Source: Zychaea mexicana
Taxonomy: Eukaryota > Mucoromycota > Mucoromycetes > Mucorales > Lichtheimiaceae
DNA length: 64,000 nt
Assembly (NCBI RefSeq): GCF_025766255.1
Contig: NW_026516683.1
Span: 248,001-312,000 of the forward strand
Direction: 5' to 3'
Each line of letters begins with the position of its first letter. Within the stretch, counting starts at the first letter, position 1. Positions 10,189 to 22,500 of this stretch are shown in pieces. Made by a program: the position numbers and the translations under genes. A model generated the notes under the pieces. That model was not told the DNA's origin. It did not search any database and saw nothing but the letters and a program-made list of their open reading frames with translations.

Positions 10189-13103
10189 TATACTATTTAC
10201 AATTGAAGTCTTTCGTTGATGGAATGCGATCCATCCATCTCGTCGGGGTGATGCTCGCTTGGCCCACCTAGAAAAAGGATGATGTATATACATATTTGTT
10301 TAATAAAAGGAATTAAATCCGTAATAAAAAAGACTCTTCCGTGCTTTAATTTTAGATCAATACTATAAACACTACTTACAGTTCTAGTAAGCGCCCGCGT
10401 TTAAGCTCTTCGTTGTATCCGGCACGAGGCAGTAACGTTTCAATCATATCATACACGGCCTGTGGCTTCGGTTCGGTAAATTCGTCTTTGATCCACTGCT
10501 GTGGAGGAAGTTCAAAGTCGATAATGACATCCGGGGAGCGTTGATGGCGTAGTTCGAACCCATCGCCTTTTTTAAACATGAGTAAAATCTCTTTCGTCGA
10601 GCTGATATATGGGCTTGGCTCGTCGAGCATGTCGTTGTTGATTGATTTCTTGAACCATACAAGGTTCTCAACGTATTTACAATCTAAAAGTTGATTAACT
10701 ATGATGTAAGCCTTCTTCTCGTGGTTATTCTCCTCCCTAAAACAATTTGCCTCCCATTCAATCTTTACCCAAGGCATCCATCATTCTAACTACGTCAGCT
10801 TGTAGAAGCTTATGTGTCCACATAAAAACCAGGCCAGCTGACATATGGTCTACAATCTTCTTAAGCAAATCCATCTAGGAACAGACAACACTGTTTAGTC
10901 ATGCTCTATGCTTTCTATTTTCACTTTAGATTTAAATAATTTGGAAAAAACTATTCTCTTTACCACATGCTTTAGGTTCCAAGTGCATCGTCCGTCGTTG
11001 CGCCCATCTTTGATATAGAACTCCCATGGTGGGTCCACCAGAATGCCTTCTAACGCAGAAAAGCCTGGCTGAGATTCACCGAGCACGGCCTCTAGCATAC
11101 CAGTGCAATCCATCATGTCATCCAATTCGTAGTAGTGAACGTGGTCTTCATCAACGACTGGCTTCATCGCCAAAGGCATGATCTGGTGTACGCCGCTGTA
11201 CAGTTCATTGGGTATCCGCACATTGGAAATAAACTCTTCAGGTGTATCTGTTTTCGGCTTCTTAGCGCCAGCAAACCATTTCGAAAGGAATGCTTGCCGT
11301 ACTGGTGGGGTTGTCGATACTATCGTGGATTTGGATTCTTCCAAAGCAGCCGACTTGGCTGGCTTCTTCATAAGTAGCCTAAAGCAAATGTATGGTTGAA
11401 GAACTTGTTAGTAAGACAGCTGCCTATCATATATTAGAAAAAGAGAGTCAAAACATACATTTCAGTTGTAAAAAGACCTCTTCGCCACTCTTGTTTTGAT
11501 TGCCAATAAGCATGTCGAGTGCTAGGATGAAGGAACGGTTTCATAAACTCCTTGTAGGTATCCAATCGCTCACGCCATTCCTTTTCCCAGTCGTATTTGC
11601 GACTGTTGTTTAAATGTACACGGTCCGGCTCAGTGCTTTCCATGAATACATCGTCATCATCGAAAATGAATGGGCGAGGTGGCGGCATCTTGTTAACTAG
11701 ATTCTTGATATGATTTTTGGATGAAGATGAGGTTGTTCGAGCTACGCGTGGCGCGGACTTTTTCGGTACTGGAGTCGGCTTTGCCGTTTGTACCCTAGGA
11801 GCGGATAATACATGTGTTATGAATTGCCACTGAGCTAAATCCCGCGAGCTGTATAACAAAACTTACACTCCACTACGACGGTGATATTCTTTGAGCCATC
11901 GATCCACATCCTGTTCGACATGTTTTACTTCTTCATCCTGCCACTCTGAGCCCAACTCTGTCGTCGGAATCTCTCCTGCTGGGGCACGTTCCTTGTGGAT
12001 CTGTTTCAATTTACCGCCCACCATGGCATACGAATCGTCCTTGATCTTGTTTTCGCTGACGAGTTTGCGGTAGTAGTTCATACATTGATAGCCAACGCGA
12101 TGTGGAATTCCTTTGCTGAATAACCCCCATGATGCACCAATTTTCCAGCCTTTCGACATCCACTCATTGTATCGTGCCATAAACAGCCCATGCTCGTGCT
12201 TGGACCAGCCGCCATTTTGCTGACCTTCGCCAGGAACCACAAAACGATAATAATAACCTTCAGGATTCTATAAAAAACGGGTCTTCATTAATATTGCTTG
12301 TTCTTTTCTTCCTCGCTGGCTTCCAACCCGTCATGACAATACTTTCAACCAACCAGAACTTACGAGGTAACGGCCTTCCCATGCTTTGATACGAGAACCT
12401 TGCCATTCTCTGACACATGATTCGACAAACACGTTTTCGCCCACTATCTTGCGCTTCGTAGGAACAGGAGTTGATACTTGGATAGATGGCGATAGCGATT
12501 GCTGTTGTTGTGGCGCAGGCACGACCGATACCGATAAAGATTCCATCTGTTCTTCAATGATAGTCTCTTTCTTGATTACTTGCTTGCCCTTGCCCTGAGT
12601 GATACTCTCTTCCGCCTGAATCAGCTCGTCCCAGAACCCAGGACTGTCTGCAAAGTCATCGTTGAATGCACCATCGTCTAATACTTCATCGTCCTCGTCA
12701 TCAACATCTCCCTTTTTAAACTTGATTGGTTTTAGTAATAGATTTTTTGAGCTGCCAGACGATGACCCAGATGCTGACGAGGCGCGTGAATCGATCGATT
12801 TGTTTGAGAAACGAATGTTGTTGTTAGTGTTGCTGCTATTGCTTACGCTACTACTACTATCAGAAGATCCCTGTAAATATATTCAAGTATTAACACCGAT
12901 TCAGTAACAAGTTTATGAAGAGGTGGGAAAGCAGAAAAATCTACCTGAATTTCATTCGTTCCTGAAGCAAGAGCAGTAGGTGAATCGCTTTCTGGGGCAC
13001 TGAGTTTGCGTCTTTTGGACAGTGATAAACTGAGTGTCTTTCCATTGCTTGTGCGCATGCTTGTAGGCGATCGAGAAGTAAACGAGAATGAATTGCCCGT
13101 CAT
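10177..13103 (-). CDS. SANT/Myb plus MT-A70 adenine methyltransferase (MTA1-like)
   Basis: Reconstructed protein of about 760 residues in about eight exons, starting MTGNSFSFTSRSP at 13103. Order: Ser-rich, acidic N-terminus; conserved WEGRYL..NPEGYYYRFV; a SANT/Myb-like helix bundle (GGWSKHEHGLFMARYNEW..WGLFSKGIPHRVGYQCMNYYRKL, about residues 235-295) with the expected spaced tryptophans; a second charged helical stretch; then the MT-A70 catalytic domain with ILVDPPWEF (the SAM/catalytic DPPW box, about residue 575), FMWTHKLL, YVENLVWFKKS and LLELWAKRASPRRDGW. DPPW is intact, so activity is expected. MT-A70 enzymes make N6-methyladenine in RNA or DNA. Early-diverging fungi carry symmetric 6mA made by an MTA1 complex, and this gene is a good candidate for its catalytic subunit. 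METTL4-type is the alternative. The family is well supported; the DNA substrate is inferred. Confidence 0.82.
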
Positions 13104-13390
13104 TTTCTTTGTGGAAACACTTGAAAAAAGGGGAACGAGTGTAGAGAGGAGAAAAAAGAAGAAAAAAATTGACTCGACACGAAATAAACGCGATGTCGCT
13201 GCGGAACGCGTTTTGTAGCGGACTTCTTTTTCGTTCTTTTTCTTTAAATGCATGTTAGTCCGGGTATTAAGGATGCGAAGACTGTTTGGTAGCAAAAAAA
13301 AGGAAAAGTAAAACACATAATTGCATATAAATATTTGAAAGAAAAGTATTTATTTCATCATACACTATTCATGTCAGTTTTTCTCTTATA

Positions 13391-15729
13391 TTACAGAGTT
13401 ATAGAAACATCATAGTCATCCAAGCTAACATTATATCGATGAAATAGTTGTTGACGCATCCATACTTCCAAATCATCGTCCAGGTGGGGCGCGAAGTCGT
13501 CGTAAGCTCCTTGTGTATACGAATCTGCAGGAGAAACCAGCCACACGTTTTCGAACATTGCAAGAGTCATACTTTTACTCTTCTGCAGCATAGAAATCAA
13601 TCCAGATAGGTTGACTTCTGTGCACGTAGGCATAGCTCTTGATAATACGGCCAAAGTCTTCAAACATGGTAGCTCGGCCAAAGCATCAAATAACGCCAGG
13701 TTGGTCATGCTACGTACATTTCGGAGTAAGAGCGATTCAATTCCTGCTGTTATTTGTTGCTGTTGCTGTTGTTGTTGTTGCTGTTGTCGAAGGCTTAATT
13801 CTCTTAGAAACGTAAGCAATCCTTCGTCTGTATAAGAATCAGGATCTAGGTCGATACGCAACTCTTTTATCGTAGAAATTTTTGCCAGGGCAAGTAGTAA
13901 AGGGTCGTAGGAGAATCTTCTAGTTGTAATTACGGGCATTATTGAGTCCTGCTCTAGGTGGAAAACATTGAGTTTCATTTCACATGCAGGTATTTGTCGA
14001 AAAAATCTTGCAGCAATGGTTTCGCTGTTGCAATCGAAAGGCATGCTGGCATAGTCATTGCTGGTTGGAACATGAGAGTCGTTATCTGAGTAGGTCCAAG
14101 GAACATTTTCAATGTGAAGATGTCCTAAGCGCGAAAAGCGTCCGAAAATACGAGGTAAGCTCAGTGTTGAGGGTAAGTCAATGAGCTCGAGTTTCTCTAG
14201 CGCTGGGAAGCTTTCGAGAAGCGTAGTAAGGGATAGACCATCGAAAGGTTGAATGTTGTCCAAGTGTAGCGTCCGTACGAACAGCATCGTTTGAAGTCGC
14301 AAAGGTTGCTGTAGTGGTGATAGTGGATTTGACATTGTAGGTATATGGTTCTTCAGAGTCAGAGTTTCCAGCATTGGACTTTGGTTGAGCATCGTGACAA
14401 TCGAGGTGCTGTCAAAATCGACGTTGTAGAGATTCAATGATCGCAGTCGAGAAAAGCTGAGGGTGTGGAATAAGCGTGACCAATCATCACTCTCCAAAAA
14501 CGCATCTGGATACATCTCCATGGAGAAGTACTCAAGCGTGTTCTGGCTACGTAGCAATGCTGGACCAATATGCTCTTGACCAACCCCTTCAAAAACATTT
14601 AAATAACGTAATCCGTTCTGTTGCTGTTGTTGCTCTTCGTCGTCGCTGCTATTGTGTCCGTCGATGTCGGGCACGTTTTCGGTACGATCGCAGTAAGTAT
14701 AGTGGTCTTTGAGATGGATGAGTTTAGGGCACCAACGAGACAGCAATGGGCCAAGTCGAGCGGCAATGGAGTGGCCCATCACATCATGTAACGAGTAAGC
14801 TTCTGAATAAATAGCCTGTCTTGATGATGATAATGAAGTGCTTTCCCCACTTTCACCGATAAAATAGCGGAGGTTGGGACAGCGTTGCAGTATGGGCTCT
14901 ATGTACCGTTCGCAATCGACCGTGGCATCCAAACTCAAGTACACCATATTGTTGAAAAGACCTGGTGGTAATGGGACTCTGCTGATATAGCTGAGTTGGT
15001 CGTTCATATTTATGAGGTTTTTGTACGCGCGAAGGGTGGGATTTTTATACACGAAATGACTGAGATCGGGACATGCAGCAATGACGTGTGGAAAAAATAG
15101 CGCTGAGCGATGTTGAATCATTTTTAAATGACTGACATGAGGCACAACCATTCTAAGCAGATCAGAAAAAGCAACCTGGTTGTCAGTGGTACAATCTTCG
15201 AATTCTAAGTAGGATAGAATGAGGAAAAATAAAATGTTTTGGCGGTTAGAAGAACAAGCTTCTTAAATATCCAAGCTGCGGTTACTGTATGTATATGATT
15301 CTTCTTACCCAAAGACACTATTTGCGTACACCCCCAATCGGGAAGTTTTCGCATCAGGACATACAAGTCTTCTTCGTTTCGTATTGTGTCAAAAGTGACA
15401 TTTTTGACATGTGGCCCAAGGCATCGATCCCGCCGATACTTTAGCACGTGAGCATCGTGTCTTGTGAGATGAATTGTTTTCCAGGCTTGCTGACTTTTGA
15501 CTTGCGGTACCGCGTCGTACCAGTAGCGACAAACCGCCATGCATTTCAAATGGTTGCGTTGATCCAAATGCGAGAATATCCGTAGAACAATGTCGTAAGG
15601 CAATTCAAAGATTCCCAGACGGTTGTGCTGATGTGTATTCATCATGTGTGCGTTGTGGTTGTTGCTTGTGTTGTGTCCGCCATTAGCATATCGCGAAACA
15701 AACATTCTGCGTGTCACCGCTCTTTTCAT
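13391..15729 (-). CDS. F-box / leucine-rich repeat protein
   Basis: Likely a substrate receptor of an SCF (SKP1-cullin-F-box) ubiquitin ligase. The start at 15729 gives MKRAVTRRMFVSRY, then the F-box GIFELPYDIVLRIFSHLDQRNHLKCMAVCRYWYDAV at about residues 38-75. One intron (about 15219-15305, donor GTAAG, acceptor ending TTAG) joins ..VSL to EFEDCTTDNQVAFSD. The rest (about 600 residues) is a series of irregular leucine-rich repeats such as LRSLNLYNVDFD, LETLTLKNHIP and LEKLELIDLPS. A run of about 11 Gln near plus-strand 13755-13790 interrupts one repeat. Large lineage-specific F-box families are typical of Mucorales, so the substrate cannot be named. The gene ends IDVDISITL-like at TAA, 288 bp from the methyltransferase start on the same strand. 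Confidence 0.85.
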
Positions 15730-16976
15730 CGCTGTGGTGTTTTAATTGTTGTTTGAAGTGAGAGATCGTATGACTTGGGGAGAAGAGAGTAAAGAAAAGA
15801 ATTGAGGAGGAAAAACTAGACGAGTAAAGACAGATCTTTATATACCTGTGAGCTAAGTACAATGAGGAATATAATCAGTGAATTGAATGATGTCAAGCTA
15901 CTGCTTATCACCTGTCAAACAGAATAAGAATCCATAACCAATGAATCTTGACGGGTCACATTGTTTGTCCCGCATGGATCCTGGAAGGTTACACCAATTT
16001 CATGCTGCCCATTGTCGAGAGTCGGATATGCAATTCGTCGATCATTATTATGCTGCTTCATCCAGAAAGATATGAAACGACCACGATGTACTCGCTGGGA
16101 AGCAATTTAACATAAGATTGAGTTAGCACTTATAGCAGACCTTTGTTTTGCTCGAATTAGTCGTCGTTGCTTAGCAAGAAAAAGATACATAGTAACGCTT
16201 TTGTGATTTGTTACTTAGAAACAAGACATGATGAATATACCTTTGACTATTAATAGTTAACTTGTTCTTTTTTCCCATTGCATCACATTCATTATTACTA
16301 TTAAGCATCGAGAGAGGAACAAAGCAGTGTAAAACGTTTATATTCTATAACTAACCGTCTTCCGGTAACATATGTTCTAAGAACAAAGGGCATATTAGTT
16401 GGTCTAGACTGTGTATGCAGTGAACAGTGTCCGTAATAATTGATACAAGTATTGATCCGGGCCTTCAGGCTGCTGTTGATACTAGAGGATGATACTTCGC
16501 TCCTTTTACGCTTCATCGGCCATTAATTAAAATTTCTCCGCTAGTAGGTTCCATGCCTCTTTTTCTTTTGGCGACTAACTTAGTCAAAGGAATAGTAGCA
16601 AACAATGAATGTCACATGCTCCCTCTCTTTTACTGCCCATGGTTAGTAATACAGCTTGTCAGAATCCGTGTATATTACTGTGACAGTTGCATCTCAAAGA
16701 GAGCTAATACATACTGGCGAATGCTCCACTATCGTTTGAATGCGATATTCTAAAGTGCAACCACGATTATGGAACAGGAAGGAAAATGAAGCGTCTAGTA
16801 TTACTGTTTGGTTGGTCCTGCCGCTTATCGATCTTTCAGGTTTCGGAGTTGAAGTTTCGAATGTTTTACCGCTGAGTTAATGCTTGTTCCTCTCTGAACT
16901 TCTTGTGTTATTCATACAACCAACCCTCATCCTTCTGCTCCGCACGGCTCTTTGCCCGATTCTATAAATATAACCA
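15730..16976. other. Divergent intergenic region, F-box gene / RING gene
   Basis: Promoter space between divergent genes. A TATA-like string (TATAAATATAA) lies at 16962-16973, just before the RING gene ATG. Short open frames near 16301-16516 and 16553-16753 have no recognisable domain. No RNA gene is seen. Confidence 0.5.
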
Positions 16977-19082
16977 ATGTCACAGACAAGCGTCGGTGCC
17001 ACACGATACTATTGTCACCGATGTCGATCCAACACAAATGTGTTTAGAGCCCCCATGCCCGCGTGCGGTGCTTGTCATTCTCAATTTGTTGAAGAAGTAT
17101 GCTTATCTTCTCTTACTTACCTCTGTCAAGCGCGAACAGAGATAAAGGAGCTCAACTAGGTAGCTTTGTAATTCAATAGATTCACTATAGTGACCACAGA
17201 GGCGACGAAGAATCTGACGTGCATCGACATCTAGAATCTCGAGGAGCAGCCAGACGAATGGACCTTATGTACAACAACCATGACGATGTATCCAACGTGC
17301 ATTTATCGAGCTCAACCGAAGGGGCAGACGGATTGAGCGAAACTTTGAATTCCACGCTTGGGTTTAGACAACGGCAGCGGCAACAACAACAACGCGAACA
17401 CGAACGATTGCGAGCTAATCGCATTGTAACAGCATTGTCGACAGAAACAGCGAGCGACGGCGAAGAACCAGTAACCGACGATGGAGACGAAGATTATGAA
17501 GACGTCGAAGAAGAAGAGGAAGAAGAGATGTCAGAGGATGAAGACTTTGAACACCCGTGGCAAAGATATTATGACGAACCGGATTATAGCGAGGATGAGG
17601 ATGAGCATTTGCATCCCTGGAGAAGATATTACAGGCGTGCTGTAGAAGAAGAGCAGCAGACACGTCGTCGACCTGTGCCAATAAATCAAATGGACGATTA
17701 CGATATCGATCGATTCAATGACGAAGTATATGACTATAATAGTCGGATGGCTCGAGACGAACTACGCCATGACTTGGAAGAAGTGGACGATAATTACCAC
17801 CACCACCGTCTTCATCTCCATCACCATCATGCACATAGCCACTTTCATCAAAATGGCGTACCAATGATTGAGCATGTGATCAGGTAACAGTTATTTTCCT
17901 TGGTTAGTCCCGTGGATATATTCCGCATTTAGAACCATTATTAAATCTGAAATGATAGTATGCTTTATGGGGTTGCTCCAGACCGTGATGGTTCCGAACA
18001 TCCATTGAGCAGCATACTCAATGATTTGCTTCAAAATCAGGATGGGTAAGTGATTTATTGAATTACTGTGCGTGTACGTGTGTTGGGGGAGGGGTTTGGA
18101 ATATGTTTTAAGCGTGTATATAAATTCATGATGTTGCAGATCGGTTCAGCGTGTTGCTGCATCATCAGAAGAAATCGAAAAACTTGAAAAGCGAGAGCTC
18201 AAGGAAGGAGATCCAGGTCAGTGACCCATCGTACAACATGTGATAAGACACAGTTTTACATTGAGCTTATGAATCTTTTGCTTGGCTATTAGATGTAGAA
18301 ACCGAATGCATCATTTGTCAGGATGCATTTGGTATTAAAACTGAGCTTATCAAGATGCCATGCAAACATGAATATCACGGCAAGTGTATCCGTCATTGGT
18401 TGGGAGTTAGCACAACTTGTCCTATGTGGTATGTTTATTTGGCGTACTGAAACGATATACTACTATCGAATATTGAGCTCGTATATCGTGTATATATTTG
18501 CATATTCAAAGTCGATCAACATTACCGGAAGAACGACCTCCACCATCAGAACAACAACAACAACAACAACAGACAGCCAACAGTGATCCACTGGGCGGAC
18601 GAACATACACGTTCCAATCACCGGCTGGCACCACAACTGTAGGCGTCTGGGTCGCTGATCCAAGTACATTACCTCCTAACCTCCACTATCCGCATCACCA
18701 TTCGCACCATCGCCACCATCATCCCTTCGACGATGACGATGAATACGACGGCAATTATAATGATGAAAATGACTTCCTTGATGCACTCGATCATGTATTT
18801 GATGACGATGACGATGAAAACGATGACGACCCTTATTATGATGAAGATGAAGACGGAGAGGAAGATGATGAAGACGAGGATCTCTTGTGGGGCTTGCCAC
18901 ATCATCCAATGATGCATGTATGTCCACATGGTTATCCTCGGATGCCACCAGCAACTCTGCGAGAGAGACCAGCAGCACGACCAGCAGCATCATCAGCAAC
19001 AACTCCACGCACAAATCAACAAGGGTCGCAGCAACAGCAGCATGCTTTTCGACAAGTAAATCCAATGGATGAATTGGATTAA
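16977..19082 (+). CDS. Zinc-ribbon and RING-H2 E3 ubiquitin ligase (RNF126/RNF115-like)
   Basis: The ATG at 16977 opens MSQTSVGATRYYCHRCRSN, a CxxC..CxxC zinc ribbon (CHRC..CGAC) as in RNF126/RNF115, which bind ubiquitin or client proteins there. Exon 1 ends at FVEE. Exon 2 starts at about 17180 (IHYSDHRGDEESD) and carries a long Glu/Asp-rich stretch. Small exons contain ISMLYGVAPDRDG, LSSILNDLLQNQDG and SVQRVAASSEEIEK. The RING-H2 finger reads ECIICQD..MPCKHEYHGKCIRHWLGVSTTCPMCRSTLP, with all eight ligands present. The C-terminal tail (about 180 residues) is unusual: polyGln, then a His-rich run (HYPHHHSHHRHHH), then Asp/Glu-rich blocks. The order ribbon-linker-RING matches the family; the tail is an extension. 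A soluble cytosolic ligase is expected. Five introns are inferred. Confidence 0.88.
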
Positions 19083-19511
19083 CGCAAAACATACGCTAAG
19101 CACAAAATTATCGAGCGGGACTCAGCAGGTTATAGAGCTATAGCAAGCCAAAAATTACTAACATGCACACATCTCACATATATCCCCCATTCACCCCTGT
19201 AATTTTCTCCATTATCCCCTTTCTCGTCTCTTACTTTCTGATATTCTCTTTACCCGAAAAAGTAACATGTCAATGGTAAAGAAAGTAAAACTGCGTTTCG
19301 GTTCACTTTGCTCTATTTTGGAACATAAAACCGGTGCATCATGTCTGTATGACTGATGTAAATTTGCCGGATGGCTTGCATTGGGAATCAAGATCAAGGG
19401 CGGCACTGCTATTGGTGACTTCCGAAGCATACTTTGTTGATCTAATTCCTTTGGCTCCAATTTGGCTATAGGCTACGGAGAGAAGATGGTATATGCTGTA
19501 ACATAGCTAAA
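19083..19511. other. Convergent intergenic region, RING gene / SMG1
   Basis: 3' flanks of two convergent genes. The open frame 19212-19460 on the minus strand has no recognisable domain and no link to SMG1, whose stop lies at 19512. Confidence 0.5.
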
Positions 19512-22500
19512 CTAAACCCAACTTGTCCAACCTTCGTACATGGCACACAGATTATCCACAGAAACTGATTGTTCCACTGCTTTGGTCACCTATACCAAGC
19601 ATACGTGAGATAAAGATTTAGAAAATGCGACTTTACATTCTTCACGGAAAAGTAACGTGTCCAATTTACCTGCTCTGATACACTCAATTTGTGCTGTGCG
19701 CCAAAATCTTTGCCTTCCAGCTTGGATCTTATTCTTCGCATGATGTTAAGAACCTGTGTATCTCGTCGTTGCTGTTGTTGTTGTAGGATACCTAACATAA
19801 ATCATGAACTTTGTTTCTTACATCGGCTATGTTCTCTATTACGATTTTGCTCGATGATGAAGATTACCTTGTTGGCCTTGGTTGTCTTGTTGTGAAGATG
19901 ACGAGACATTTAGTTTGGTTTGCGCTGTTGTTGTAGCAGGTTCTCTGAACCTATCATCCAAAATCTGCAATTGTGATGACTGTTCGTGAGAACTTTCAAC
20001 CTCTGCCGAAACATCCAGTGTTACTGCTGTTGTTGTTGGAGCCGATGGGTGTTGTTCTCGTGATTCATCCTGACGATCTGCTCCGAATTCTTCCAGAGCA
20101 TGAAGCGATGCAAAAAGCTCGCGGATCTTGGCGCTGCAAGTCTCTACCGAGTCATTCTGTAGTGATGTTAAGATGTATCAGCTTCACGTATCTTCAAAAA
20201 AACATCTATAGTGATGATAATTACCAAGCGGGAATAGCTCCAATCTTCTTCGGATGAATTTAGTTTGGATACAATAGCATGAATAGAAGAGAATGCATCT
20301 AGTACAGACTATCCAATTTTCATATTAGAATGATGGGCTATAAAGTTTAGCACTTTGACAACAACAAAGATGATGCAAAAAAATTAGAAAAAAAAGTACC
20401 TTTGCACTTTGCTGAGCCGGACTTAGATCATTATCGGTATCCACTTCTATCACGGCAATAGACTCCAGTAAGGATACAATATCATCTACTGGAGATTTAA
20501 TCACTGCAATCGTCTTGTAGATGCTGTACATATCCTTTCTGACTTCACGAAGAATATCACGCGAAACATACTATACATTTGTATTTAATTTACACATAAG
20601 CATCGATTTTAGATTTTGTCGATATTATGCAAGTAGGTAGTTTGCATCGTCACTTACGATGGAGTTGTCATCAACATTGTTTGTGGGTCCTTCACTATAT
20701 ATACAAAAATTTATCTTGCTGTTACTAAGAGTACCAAGTACCATATTGCATTGTCATTCGCCAGATAACATCATCATCGATAACCTTACCTAATCTCGCC
20801 AACCATAAATGGTTCCAGGTTATCACCGATCTCCTTGCCTATAATCATTGCTTGAGTAAAGCCTTCACGACAGCTTTCCAAATGGTTCACAGAAGTATAT
20901 ATATCCATAATGGTGATACACTAAGTTTTTCCACAGTTAGCCTCCAGAACAAAGCGAATGAATAAGACACCTCTATATCAAAAGCTACCTTTTTGTGTTC
21001 ATTCCGGTATGCCGCTTGCCAAGTATTCTGCGTAGACTTTAGTTGCGGGACATGCTTGATCAATTGTGTGTAAATATCATCAAGGGTTTGAAGCTCATTT
21101 TCAATATGATGCAATCGTTCAAGGCCATTAGACATATGTGCAAGTAGCTGTTTTATCGTAGTAGTAAACGTCGTAGAAACGTTAGGGAAAATCATTTGTA
21201 AGTGATGTAATCAATATCAAGCCAGTAAGGTTTGTAGGACGTACCGATTCTGGTAAAAGTGGACGTCTTGTCTGAATGTACGGTGCATTGTACCAGTGAA
21301 AACGCATGATATCTACTTCATATTTTTGTAATGCCAGTCCATATCTTGACATAGCGGGATTGATCTGAACAAAAACAATAGAATATCATTATAATTGTAC
21401 ATTATGGTATCAAGAATAGAAGAAAACCCCCACTTACTGTTGTCAAGATACAATCTTTAGCTGTGGCAACACACAGCTGGTGAAGACAGCTGCCATACAG
21501 TCTTTGGGACTCTGAGTCGGTTTCCGCTTGATCGTCCGTACCATCGTTATCAGGCAGTTTTTGTCGAATTGCCTGGATCAATGCGGTGATGAACGGAACA
21601 TATATAGAGCTGACATAACCTGCCGTAATGCTTTTGATGTGTTGTCCGATGGCTGCACTACAAGTGATACCCCATGTGGAAATAAGTGGTGTAGTCCATC
21701 CTTCCAACGGCACGCTATCTGTATGTTTTAAACATTCTCGCATGAGACACATAATGGCCTAGTTATAGAGAGGGTAACGCGTTAAAAGGACATTTAGACG
21801 TTCTGTTTTATGTTCCAAAACTGTATCTTACCCTGCGCTTGAGTCGGCTGTAAGTTTCGATGGCTGCCTTCACGTCGGTCGATCCCATTTCAAGAACAAT
21901 ATCCTATTTTATTATTCACACCATCAATATGGATTTATGACCGATAGTAATCCAACGTGTTTTTGCTTTTACCTTTGCCATGTTACAGAATCGATCAAGG
22001 TGCTCAAACGGTTTTTGCATAAGGCCATAAAGAGGATTGACACCTGTATATTTTTCGCTGCCAATCTATTTTAAATATGCACAGAGAATGTTAGTGATAA
22101 GCACATACCATTATAACAGATGATTTTTGCCCCATACCAAAGCGTCGGGATGCATATTATTAAGAATGCCTTGAAGTTCAACCATGTATGTCTTTGTACG
22201 TTGCCCGTCTGCGAGAAGACCTTCGAATACAGCGTTACATGCAGTAAGGCATTCGTCTTCCATTAGGTACAAGGACTTGGCGCAAGGAGTAATAGGTTGA
22301 AGGGCCCTTAGCTCGGAAGGCTCGAATCGCTCACCAAGACCTGTGTTAAATTGTCAGTGAGCCGGGGAATCAAAATTATACATGCATTAATGCATTTGTA
22401 GTTTAGCTTACCGATCAATGCATCCACGTGGCACTGCAGGTGGGCAGCCAAACTAAGTATACCATTGACATATGTGCAATGTCCAAAGGATCCGAGATGA

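Noticed and set aside
13750..13795. GTT/CTG run as a possible regulatory repeat
   Set aside because: It is in frame as polyGln within the F-box/LRR protein and is explained by coding.
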